Of a DNA stretch of 64,000 nucleotides, positions 55,094-62,897 are shown piece after piece. This stretch comes from Mesorhizobium loti R88b (GTDB taxonomy: Bacteria; Pseudomonadota; Alphaproteobacteria; Rhizobiales; Rhizobiaceae), in contig NZ_CP033367.1 in the NCBI RefSeq assembly GCF_013170845.1, positions 5,891,001-5,955,000 on the forward strand, written 5' to 3'. The notes beneath the pieces are model-generated. The model made no database searches. It saw only the letters and a program-made list of their open reading frames with translations, and was not told the origin of the DNA. The position numbers and the translations under genes are program-made. Position 1 is the stretch's first letter. Every line of letters begins with the position of its first letter.

Positions 55094-55873
55094 TCAATCG
55101 CGCGGCAAAGGCAGCGTCATCAGCCGGCCGAACTCCGGATGAACTGTCTCGTCGCCACACAGGCGCAGGCAGTTCCAGGCGCTGGCCTGGTTGCTGGTCA
55201 CGACCGGGCGATCGATCGCCTGTTCCATGCCGGTGACCGCAAGCGCACCACGCAGTGCCGTGCAGGACACGAACAGGGCGTCGGCCTGTACGTGCGTAGC
55301 CTCTCTTGCAAGATCGACAAGCGCCGCCGGCGGAATGCGCGCCATCTCCCGGTCGTCCTCGAAACCCAGACAAGTGAAGCTGGCGATCTCGAAGCCGCGT
55401 GCTGCGAAATAGGCCGCCATCGGCCTGGATGTCTCGACCGTGTAGGGCGTGAGGATGCTGATCTTCTTCGCGCCCAACGCTCTCAGCCCGCGCACGCCGG
55501 CCGCCGGCGGCGTGACCACGGTACTGCCGGGCTTGGCGGCCTGGATCGCCGCCTCGATCTCGGCATCGCCGATCACCACCGAGGCCGAGGTGCAGGAGTA
55601 GCAGATGGCATCGAGCTTCTCGTCGGGCAGGATCAAGGCAGCGCCCGCCGTCAGCGCAGGCTGCATCTTGCGCAGGTTCTCCGGCGTTGTCGGGTTGGCA
55701 TAGGGAATGCGCGCGACATAGACGCCGATGCGCTCGCTCGCGACCATGCGGCGAAAGTCCGGCTCGCTGGTGTGGTCGGTGGCAAGGATGATCAGGCCTA
55801 CGCGCCGCTCGAGCGGGCGATCATCGAGCGATGGCCGTTGCGGATGGACCTTGATCTCGGGCAAGGGTTTCAT
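55094..55873 (-). CDS. eutA: Ectoine utilisation protein EutA, Asp/Glu racemase-like
   Basis: 259 residues of the Asp/Glu/hydantoin racemase and arylmalonate decarboxylase superfamily. The two catalytic Cys regions are CYSCTSASVVIG and FVSCTALRGAL. It is thought to change stereochemistry of a hydroxyectoine intermediate. It sits between ehuD and eutB with only a few bases on either side. Confidence 0.87.
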   Translation of the reverse strand: MKPLPEIKVHPQRPSLDDRPLERRVGLIILATDHTSEPDFRRMVASERIGVYVARIPYANPTTPENLRKMQPALTAGAALILPDEKLDAICYSCTSASVVIGDAEIEAAIQAAKPGSTVVTPPAAGVRGLRALGAKKISILTPYTVETSRPMAAYFAARGFEIASFTCLGFEDDREMARIPPAALVDLAREATHVQADALFVSCTALRGALAVTGMEQAIDRPVVTSNQASAWNCLRLCGDETVHPEFGRLMTLPLPRD

Positions 55874-55876
55874 GAA

Positions 55877-56536
55877 CTACCTCTCGATCTTGCCGTAGCG
55901 GCGTTCCAGCCAGCGCAGCAGCACGACCGAGCAAAGACTGATGACGAGGAAGAAAGCGCCGACCAGCGTGATTGGCTCGATATAGCGATAGTAGGTGTTG
56001 GCGACACTCTTCGCCTGGTTCATCAGCTCCAGAACGGTGATGGCCGACAGCAACGGCGTCTCCTTGAACATGGCGATGAAATAATTGGCCAGCGCCGGGA
56101 TCATCGGCGGGATGGCCTGCGGAATGATGATGTGCGTCCAGGTCTGTCGGGCGGAGAGATTGCACGCCTTGGCGGCCTCCCACTGGCCGCGCGGCACATT
56201 GTCGATGCCGGCGCGGTAGACCTCCGCCGTGTAGGTGCCGTAGTGCAGTCCGAGCCCGATGACACCGGCGACCAGCGGCGGCAGCAGAATGCCGATGTCG
56301 GGCAGAACGTAGAAGATGAAATAGAGCTGCACCAGAAGCGGTGTGCCACGAATGAATTCGGCCGCCCAACCGACCGTGCGCGACAAAGCCTTGTTGGGCG
56401 AGCGGCGCGCCAACGCGATGCCGAGCCCGACGATCGCCGCCAGCACCGAGCCGAGCAGCGTCGCCAGAATGGTGATCTTCACCCCCTGGATCAACGTCGG
56501 CATGATCTGCCATACGAAATCCCAATCCCATTCCAT
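55877..56536 (-). CDS. ehuD: Ectoine/hydroxyectoine ABC transporter permease EhuD
   Basis: 219 residues, polar amino acid-type permease with about four to five spans. The EAA loop is EAAKACNLSARQTWTHIIIP. ATG 56536 (MEWDWDFVW) is typical of EhuD; an upstream extension overlaps ehuC. It completes the channel with EhuC. Confidence 0.88.
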   Translation of the reverse strand: MEWDWDFVWQIMPTLIQGVKITILATLLGSVLAAIVGLGIALARRSPNKALSRTVGWAAEFIRGTPLLVQLYFIFYVLPDIGILLPPLVAGVIGLGLHYGTYTAEVYRAGIDNVPRGQWEAAKACNLSARQTWTHIIIPQAIPPMIPALANYFIAMFKETPLLSAITVLELMNQAKSVANTYYRYIEPITLVGAFFLVISLCSVVLLRWLERRYGKIER

Positions 56537-56570
56537 CAGCAAACCCAATTCATCAGAAGGGCATTGGCCA

Positions 56571-57251
56571 TCAGACGCGCACCCCATCAAGGCCACGCGC
56601 CATGCGGCGTTCCAGCGAGCGCACGCCCCATGAGATGAGCAGCGCCAGGATGAAATAGATGATCAGGATGGTGGTGAACGGCACCATGGTGTTGCCGGTC
56701 TGGGCGCGCACAACCTGCGCCTGGAAGGTCAGGTCGGCGAGCGAGATCAGCGAGACGACCGACGTCGCCTTGAGCAGTTCGATGGCGTTGTTGCCGAAGG
56801 TCGGCAGCATGACCAGGAAAGCCTGCGGCAGGATGACATGGCGCATGCCTTGCCAGCGGCCGAGATTGAGCGCGATGCAGGCCTCGTGCTGCTCGCGTCC
56901 GATCGATTGCACGGCGCCGCGCACCACTTCGGCGGCATAGGCGCCGACATTGAGGCCCAGCGCCAGCACGCCGGCTTGCAGGGGGGTCAATTCGAGGCCC
57001 ACCAGCGGCAGCACGAAATAGGCGAAGAACAGCTGCACGAAGATCGATGTGCCACGGAAGAATTCGATGTAGGCGGTGGCGAGCGCGCGCAACGCAAAGA
57101 AGCGCGACAGCCGTCCCAGGCCGGCGAGAAAGGCCATGATCAGGGCAAGCACCGACCCCATCAGCGTCAGCTCGATAGTGACAAGCGCTCCCTGCAATAT
57201 CAGGCCGAAATAGCCGGACCACTGGGTCATTGAATCGAAAACTTCCCACAT
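56571..57251 (-). CDS. ehuC: Ectoine/hydroxyectoine ABC transporter permease EhuC
   Basis: 226 residues from ATG 57251 (MWEVFDSMTQW), or 219 from ATG 57230 (MTQWSGYFGLIL), which has GGAAG further upstream. The EAA loop is EACIALNLGRWQGMRHVILP. The frame is open further upstream, but that part is made of a RIME-like repeat and cannot be coding. Confidence 0.87.
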   Translation of the reverse strand: MWEVFDSMTQWSGYFGLILQGALVTIELTLMGSVLALIMAFLAGLGRLSRFFALRALATAYIEFFRGTSIFVQLFFAYFVLPLVGLELTPLQAGVLALGLNVGAYAAEVVRGAVQSIGREQHEACIALNLGRWQGMRHVILPQAFLVMLPTFGNNAIELLKATSVVSLISLADLTFQAQVVRAQTGNTMVPFTTILIIYFILALLISWGVRSLERRMARGLDGVRV

Positions 57252-57283
57252 TTGCGGTTGTGCGAGGCGGCGGCGAAAGCCTC

Positions 57284-57415
57284 CTTCTCCCCGTTTACGG
57301 GGAGAAGATGCCGGCAGGCAGATGAGGGGCAGCACTAACTTGGCAAAACCTGGCGCCGCCCCTCATCCGTCACTTCGTGACACCTTCTCCCCCTCCCCGT
57401 GAACGGGGAGAAGGC
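57284..57415. repeat. RIME-like palindromic element between ehuB and ehuC
   Basis: CTTCTCCCCGT (57284-57294) pairs with ACGGGGAGAAG (57297-57307); GATGAGGGGC (57321-57330) with GCCCCTCATC (57358-57367); and a third hairpin of the same family covers 57383-57414. The order of two near-identical hairpins around a larger dyad is that of rhizobial mosaic elements. It lies inside an operon, after the binding-protein gene. Confidence 0.8.
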
Positions 57416-57424
57416 AAAAGCGCC

Positions 57425-58276
57425 TCACTTCGCCGAGCAGAGCTTGTCGCGTGTCGTCGACATCGCGGCCGCCGCCGAGAAACCGTAGGGCTCGATGATC
57501 TTGGCGAACTCGCCGGACTTCTTCATCTTGGCGAGTTCGACGTCGAAAGCATCACGCAGCGCCTCGTCGCCCTTCTTGAAGGCGGCGCCGTCGCAATAGA
57601 CCGGCGCTCCCTGCACCGGGGCGATGACCTCGAGGGTCGGATCGGCGGCCTTCTTCATCAGGTCGTTGATCGACAGAACAGGCAGCGAGTAGGCGTCGAT
57701 GCGGCCGTCCTGCACCATTTTCAGGCCGCTCTGGCCGTCTGGCACGACGATGACGCGTTCGCGCGGCACACCGGCATTGAGCGCCAGCTTCTCCTCGGTG
57801 CCGCCGCCGGGCGCGCCGATCGTGGCTGATGTGTCCTTGGCGACATCCTCGTAGCTCTTGAAGCCCTTCGGATTGCCCTTCTTCACCAGCATCGCCTCGG
57901 CGTCGCACAGCACGGGCTCGGAATAGGCGACAGCGGCGCAACGCTCCGGTTTCATGAACAGGCCGGCGGTGACGACGTCGAAACGACCGGCCTTCAGGCC
58001 GGGGATCATCGCGCCATACTCCGAAATCGAGGCGACGATGTCGGCGACGCCAAGCCGTTTGAAGATCTCGCGCGCCACGTCGGGTGCCGCACCCGACACC
58101 TTGCCGTCCGCTGCGACCGCCGTATAGGGAGGCTCGTTGGCAATCGCGACGCGGGCGAAACCTTGGGTCTTTAGCTGTTCGAGTTTTTTGTCGGCAGCCG
58201 AGCCTACGCTCGAGGTTGCGAGCACCGCCGTCAATGCAAGGCCGGCGACGCCAGCCAGAATGCCAAGTTTCTTCAT
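57425..58276 (-). CDS. ehuB: Ectoine/hydroxyectoine ABC transporter substrate-binding protein EhuB
   Basis: 283 residues. Sec signal peptide KKLGILAGVAGLALTAVLA with cleavage near GSAAD, then a family 3 (polar amino acid) binding fold (GFARVAIANEPPYTAVAADG). AAGGAG is nine bases before ATG 58276. It binds ectoine and hydroxyectoine in the periplasm; the repeat after its stop may raise its expression over the permeases. Confidence 0.9.
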   Translation of the reverse strand: MKKLGILAGVAGLALTAVLATSSVGSAADKKLEQLKTQGFARVAIANEPPYTAVAADGKVSGAAPDVAREIFKRLGVADIVASISEYGAMIPGLKAGRFDVVTAGLFMKPERCAAVAYSEPVLCDAEAMLVKKGNPKGFKSYEDVAKDTSATIGAPGGGTEEKLALNAGVPRERVIVVPDGQSGLKMVQDGRIDAYSLPVLSINDLMKKAADPTLEVIAPVQGAPVYCDGAAFKKGDEALRDAFDVELAKMKKSGEFAKIIEPYGFSAAAAMSTTRDKLCSAK

Positions 58277-58362
58277 TGTTCCCAACTCCTTGTTTCTTGT
58301 CTTGGTTTTGTTGATTCCGGTGTTGTCGAAAGGCGGCTGTCCGCCACCCTTTTCCACGGCGG

Positions 58363-59157
58363 TCAGACGCGATGCCCGGCCGCGATGATCTTCTTCAGGA
58401 AGCCTTGCGTGCGCTCCTGCTTGGGATTTCGGAAAATCTCGTCGGGCTTGCCTTCTTCGACGATCCTGCCGCGATCGAAGAACAGCACCCGGTCGGCGAA
58501 ATCGTGGGCAAACCCCATCTCGTGGGTCACCAGCAGCATGGTCATGTCGGTCTCGGCGCAAAGCCGCCACAACACGTTGAGCACCTCCTCGACCAGTTCC
58601 GGGTCAAGCGCCGATGTCACCTCGTCGAACAGCATGATCTTCGGCTGCAAAGCGAGCGCGCGGGCGATCGCCACGCGCTGCTTCTGGCCGCCGGACAGTT
58701 GCGCCGGCATCGCCTTTGCCTTGTCGGCCATGCCGACCATGTCGAGCAGTTCCATCGCTCGCTTCTCGGCGGCGGCGCGCGGCGTGCCCTTGGTCAGCAT
58801 CGGCGCCAGCGTCACATTGTCGATGACGCTCTTGTGCGGAAACAGGTTGAACAGCTGGAAGACCATGCCGATCTTCTGGCGCATCCGGGTCAGATGGCGC
58901 TCGTCGGCCGGCAGCAGCTGGCCGTTGCGTTCCATGTGGTAGAGTTGCTCGCCGTCGATCTGGATGTGGCCGCCATCAATCCGCTCTAGCGTCATTAGGA
59001 TGCGCAGGATCGTCGTCTTGCCCGAACCGGACGGGCCGATCAGCGCCAGCTTTTCGCGCGGCATGACCTGCATCGACAGGCCGTCGAGCACCTTGAAGCT
59101 GCCGAAGCTTTTCGAGATGCCGTCGATCTTGATGATGGGCGCGGCGGTTGCGGACAA
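58363..59157 (-). CDS. ehuA: Ectoine/hydroxyectoine ABC transporter ATP-binding protein EhuA
   Basis: 264 residues. Walker A GPSGSGKTT, signature LSGGQKQRVAIARAL, Walker B IMLFDEVTSALDPE and switch VTHEMGFAHDFAD. The polar amino acid uptake class is clear. First gene of the ehuABCD-eutABC-doeAB run; direct repeats lie 56-90 bases upstream of its ATG. Confidence 0.9.
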   Translation of the reverse strand: MSATAAPIIKIDGISKSFGSFKVLDGLSMQVMPREKLALIGPSGSGKTTILRILMTLERIDGGHIQIDGEQLYHMERNGQLLPADERHLTRMRQKIGMVFQLFNLFPHKSVIDNVTLAPMLTKGTPRAAAEKRAMELLDMVGMADKAKAMPAQLSGGQKQRVAIARALALQPKIMLFDEVTSALDPELVEEVLNVLWRLCAETDMTMLLVTHEMGFAHDFADRVLFFDRGRIVEEGKPDEIFRNPKQERTQGFLKKIIAAGHRV

Positions 59158-59212
59158 ATGAATTTCCCCGTGCTGGAGAAGCCTGTGCCCTTAACGATGC
59201 GGAACGCGTCAA

Positions 59213-59247
59213 ATCATGTCAATTGAGAAAATAATATCATGACAATT
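59213..59247. promoter_or_regulatory. Direct repeats in the ehuA promoter, probable EnuR site
   Basis: ATCATGTCAATT (59213-59224) and ATCATGACAATT (59236-59247) differ at one base and are offset by 23 bases. On the leftward strand they read AATTGACATGAT and AATTGTCATGAT, the second upstream, with -35-like TTGACA and TTGTCA. The related GTCATGAC and AATTGACA are also present in the enuR/asnC gap (60663-60701). Confidence 0.55.
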
Positions 59248-59281
59248 TTTCTGATTGCGCACTTTTCGAAGCATCGTCGGC

Positions 59282-60667
59282 CTAGATGGCGAGCAGCAAA
59301 TGCTCCGGATCGCCAAGCAAGAGCTTGGTGACAACGCCGAGGCCGGCGCGCAGTTCCCCTTCGGTGGTCGACCCCAGCGAGATGCGCACGGCCGGATGCC
59401 AGGGCGCGTCGGAAATGCGGAAGGAGGTGCCTGGCGCGATCGCTACACCTTGCAGCCGGGCCTGGGCGACGAAGCTTTCCTCGGCTCGGTCGGCTGGCAG
59501 TTGCAGCCACACATGCAACCCGTCGCGCCGGGCGCGATAGTCGATCCCGGCCAACACCTCGGCGGCGATATCCTGCCGCCGCCGCAATGCCGCGCGCTGC
59601 CAGCGGACGAGTTCCATCGCGGTGCCGTCGGTCACCCATTTGGTGGCGATCTCGGCCACCAGCGGCGTTGCCATCCAGTTCGACACCAGGTGCCGGTTGG
59701 CAACGGCGGCGACATAGCGGTCAGGCGCGGCGAGGTAACCGATGCGCAGGCCGGGCACGGTGATCTTGGTGAAGGAAGTGACGTAGAGCGTGCGCTCCGG
59801 CGCGAAAGCCGCGACCGGCGGCGGCCGGTCCTCGACCAGCGGACCCAGCACGTCGTTCTCGATGATGGCGATGTCGTGCTTGCGTGCAACCGCCGCGATC
59901 TCGGCGCGGCGCCCGGCATCCATCAGCGTCGCCGTGGGGTTGATCACCGAAGGCTGCACGAAAACGGCGCGGATGTCGGAAAGCCGGCAGGCTTCGTCCA
60001 GCGCTTCGGGGATCAAGCCATTGCCGTCGATCGGCAGACCTTCGAGGTTGAAGCCGAGATAGCGAGCGAGCGGCACCAGCGTGTGGTGGCCGATCGCCTC
60101 GGTGGCAACGGTGGAGCCCGGCGGCGCAACGCTCATCAGCGCCACCGTCATGCCGGCGGTGGCGCCGTTGGTCAGGCTGATGTTCTGCGCTGAGACATCG
60201 AGCCCGCACAGTTTCAGCCATTCGACGGCGACGGTGCGGTGGCGCGGGAACACCATGTTGGGCCTGAAGGACAGTGCCGAACTCGACGGCAGGTTTTCGG
60301 CCAGCCAGCCCAAAGCCTGCTTGAGCCGCTCCAGATGCATCGGCTCGCACACCGGTTTCAGGATCGAGAGGTCGATGACCTCGCCGAGGCGTTCCGGCAG
60401 ATAGGGCGGCTCCGGTTCACGGCGCTGCGTCTGGACAAAGCTGCCGCGACCGATCTCGCCTGAAATCAGGCCACGCCGGATCAATTCCTCATAAGCGCGG
60501 CTGACCGTCTGCACCGAGAGCTTGAGATCGTCCGCCAGCCGGCGATGCGTCGGCAGCCGCGCGCCATTGGCAAGGCGGCCATCATGGATGGCGCGCGCGA
60601 ACTGGTCGGCAAGCGATTGATAGGCTGGCCGCCGGATGAGCGCAGGATCGGGTCGCCACAATGTCAT
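59282..60667 (-). CDS. enuR: EnuR, MocR/GntR-type regulator of ectoine catabolism
   Basis: 461 residues. N-terminal GntR winged helix (residues about 15-80, LPTHRRLADDLKLSVQTVSR), then an aminotransferase I fold that binds PLP. PLP Lys is K301 in VTSFTKITVPGLRIGY. Known EnuR proteins repress ectoine genes and are relieved by diaminobutyrate-type intermediates bound to PLP. It is upstream of ehuA, same strand, 124 bases away. No strong ribosome site precedes ATG 60667. Confidence 0.88.
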   Translation of the reverse strand: MTLWRPDPALIRRPAYQSLADQFARAIHDGRLANGARLPTHRRLADDLKLSVQTVSRAYEELIRRGLISGEIGRGSFVQTQRREPEPPYLPERLGEVIDLSILKPVCEPMHLERLKQALGWLAENLPSSSALSFRPNMVFPRHRTVAVEWLKLCGLDVSAQNISLTNGATAGMTVALMSVAPPGSTVATEAIGHHTLVPLARYLGFNLEGLPIDGNGLIPEALDEACRLSDIRAVFVQPSVINPTATLMDAGRRAEIAAVARKHDIAIIENDVLGPLVEDRPPPVAAFAPERTLYVTSFTKITVPGLRIGYLAAPDRYVAAVANRHLVSNWMATPLVAEIATKWVTDGTAMELVRWQRAALRRRQDIAAEVLAGIDYRARRDGLHVWLQLPADRAEESFVAQARLQGVAIAPGTSFRISDAPWHPAVRISLGSTTEGELRAGLGVVTKLLLGDPEHLLLAI

Positions 60668-60749
60668 GACTTATTAGAGATCGAAATCAGTGCAATTGAC
60701 AATCGAAATATTGGGTAATCATGGTAGTCTGGACGAAAAAGTGGATACC
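60668..60749. promoter_or_regulatory. Divergent promoter, enuR / asnC-type regulator
   Basis: 82 bases with TTGACA at 60696-60701 and AT-rich sequence up to 60718. AATTGACA is shared with the ehuA direct repeats. It should carry both promoters and the regulator's site. Confidence 0.45.
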
Positions 60750-61241
60750 ATGACTGCTGCGAAACTCGACCCGATCGACCTGAAAATCCTCGACGTCATC
60801 CAGCGCGACGGGCGCATCACCAAGCTGGCGCTGGCCGAACAGGTCGGGCTGTCGCCGACACCGTGCTGGATGCGGCTGCGCAAGCTGGAGAAGGCCGGCA
60901 TCATCTCGGGCTATCATGCCAGGATCGCCATGCGCGTCGTGGCGCCTATTGCCACCGTACTGATGGAAGTGACCCTGGCCAGCCATCGGCAGGCCGATTT
61001 CGACCGCTTCGAGCGCGTCATCCGTGACATCCCCGAAATCGTCGCCTGCTGGTCGGTGGGCGGTGGCGTCGACTATGTGCTGAAGGTCATGGCGCGCGAC
61101 ATCGACGCTTATCAGCGACTGGTCGACGGCCTGCTTGACCGCGAGATCGGCATCGACCGCTACTTCACCTACATCGTCACCAAGACAGTCAAGGAAGAGA
61201 TCGCGCTGCCGATCGCCGACCTGCTGCCGGCGTCGGCCTGA
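60750..61241 (+). CDS. doeX: AsnC/Lrp family regulator of ectoine catabolism (DoeX-type)
   Basis: 163 residues. Helix-turn-helix (LDPIDLKILDVIQRDGRITK, then LSPTPCWMRLRKLEKAGII) and an RAM/AsnC ligand-binding domain follow. AsnC-type proteins are present in nearly all ectoine-degradation clusters. ATG 60750 is used; a GTG at 60690 lies in the promoter. It leads the doeC-doeD arm. Confidence 0.86.
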   Translation: MTAAKLDPIDLKILDVIQRDGRITKLALAEQVGLSPTPCWMRLRKLEKAGIISGYHARIAMRVVAPIATVLMEVTLASHRQADFDRFERVIRDIPEIVACWSVGGGVDYVLKVMARDIDAYQRLVDGLLDREIGIDRYFTYIVTKTVKEEIALPIADLLPASA

Positions 61242-61273
61242 GCCCGGAGAGATTGTCCGCCAGCGCGGCGCAA

Positions 61274-61290
61274 TAGAGAGAATCTCTCTA
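61274..61290. promoter_or_regulatory. Perfect 17-base dyad between asnC-type gene and doeC
   Basis: TAGAGAGA (61274-61281), one central A, TCTCTCTA (61283-61290). It is in the 129-base gap upstream of doeC and might be an operator for EnuR or the AsnC-type protein, or a small attenuator hairpin. Confidence 0.5.
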
Positions 61291-61370
61291 CATCAGGGCA
61301 TCCAAACAGCCTCTCTGTCTGCGCGATACGGATAGTCTTCCCGCATAGTCCGAACCGGGAGGCCTCGACC

Positions 61371-62864
61371 ATGTCCGCGCATTTCGCCCGCTCGCATCGC
61401 CATGAGGCGCTGGACCGCCTCGCCGACCGTCGGCTGCTGCGCGAACTCGCCTATGTCGATGGCCATTGGACGGCGAGCGAAGCGGCGGAGAGCTTCGAGG
61501 TCACCGATCCGGCGACAGGAGCCACCGTCGCTTTCGTCGCCGCGCTCGATGCGCGGCAGACGACAAAGGCGATCGATGCCGCCGCCCGCGCCTATCCGGC
61601 TTGGCGGTCGCTGTTGCCGCAGGAGCGCTTTAAAATCCTGCGAAAATGGTTCGAGTTGATTGTCGCCGCGAAAGACGATCTCGCTCTGATGATAACGCTG
61701 GAACAGGGCAAGCCGCTGCAGGAGTCGCTGGGCGAGATCGATTATGCAGCGTCCTTTGTCGAATGGTATGCGGAGGAAGCAAAACGGCTCAATGCGGAGA
61801 GCGTGACCAGTCATCTGCCGCATGCGGAAATGATGGTGCGGCGTGAACCGCTCGGTGTCGTCGGTGTCGTCACGCCATGGAATTTCCCATCGGCGATGCT
61901 GACCCGCAAAGCGGCCGCCGCGCTTGCAGCCGGCTGCACCATTGTTGCGCATCCGTCCTCCGAGACGCCGCTGTCGGCGCTGGCGCTGGCGGAACTTGGC
62001 GAGCGCGCCGGCATCCCCGCCGGTGTCTTCAACATCGTCACCGGCAAGGCCGCGACCATCGTCGGCCGGATGTGCGAGGACGCACGCGTACGTGCCATGA
62101 GTTTCACCGGCTCGACCGAGATCGGCAGGCTGATCGCAGCCCAAAGTGCGCCGACGATGAAGCGGCTGGTGATGGAGCTTGGCGGCCACGCGCCGCTGAT
62201 CGTCTTTGCCGATGCCGACATCGACAAAGCGGTGAGCATCGCCATCGATGCCAAATTCGCCACATCGGGCCAGGACTGCCTCGCCGCCAACCGCATCTAT
62301 GTCCAGCGCCCGCTCTACGAGCGCTTTTGCGCTGCCTTCGCCAAGCGCATCGAAGCGCTTCGAACCGGCAACGGCCTTGCCGGGGAAGTCGATATCGGGC
62401 CGCTGATGCATGAGCGCGCCGTGACGAAAGTCGAAGAACAGGTCGCCGATGCCATCGCACATGGCGCGCGTTGCCTCACCGGTGGCAGGCGTCATCAGGC
62501 CGGGCCGCTTTTCTACCAGCCGACGCTGCTCGCCGACGTCACTGACGAGGCGTTGATCATGCGCGAGGAGACGTTTGGTCCGGTCGCCGCCGTGACCCCG
62601 TTCGACAGCGAGGATGAAGTGATCGCCCGCGCCAACGCCACCGAATACGGCCTCGTCGCCTATGTCGTGACCGAGAACGGCGCGCGCCAGCAGCGCATGG
62701 GCCGCGCGCTCGACTATGGGATGGTAGCCATCAACCGCGTCAAGATCACCGGCGCGCCGATCCCCTTTGGCGGGGTCAAGCAATCCGGCATCGGCCGCGA
62801 AGGCTCGCGCCACGGGCTCGAAGCCTTCACCGATCTCAAATATCTCTGTCTGGACGTCGCGTAA
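61371..62864 (+). CDS. doeC: Aldehyde dehydrogenase DoeC (aspartate-semialdehyde to aspartate)
   Basis: 497 residues, NAD-dependent aldehyde dehydrogenase resembling succinate-semialdehyde dehydrogenases. The nucleophile is C313 in SGQDCLAANR and the general base Glu is in VMELGGHAPL. The usual KP of the cofactor loop reads VAHPSSETP, His in place of Lys. In ectoine breakdown it oxidises aspartate semialdehyde to aspartate. GGGAGG lies eight bases before the ATG. Confidence 0.88.
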   Translation: MSAHFARSHRHEALDRLADRRLLRELAYVDGHWTASEAAESFEVTDPATGATVAFVAALDARQTTKAIDAAARAYPAWRSLLPQERFKILRKWFELIVAAKDDLALMITLEQGKPLQESLGEIDYAASFVEWYAEEAKRLNAESVTSHLPHAEMMVRREPLGVVGVVTPWNFPSAMLTRKAAAALAAGCTIVAHPSSETPLSALALAELGERAGIPAGVFNIVTGKAATIVGRMCEDARVRAMSFTGSTEIGRLIAAQSAPTMKRLVMELGGHAPLIVFADADIDKAVSIAIDAKFATSGQDCLAANRIYVQRPLYERFCAAFAKRIEALRTGNGLAGEVDIGPLMHERAVTKVEEQVADAIAHGARCLTGGRRHQAGPLFYQPTLLADVTDEALIMREETFGPVAAVTPFDSEDEVIARANATEYGLVAYVVTENGARQQRMGRALDYGMVAINRVKITGAPIPFGGVKQSGIGREGSRHGLEAFTDLKYLCLDVA

Positions 62865-62897
62865 GTCCGTGCGGCCACATCTCAAGGAGTAAAAAGA

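Noticed and set aside
55139..56638. 499-codon open frame on the plus strand
   Set aside because: Antisense to eutA and ehuD; composition dominated by Arg, Gln, Asp and Gly, with no recognisable domain.
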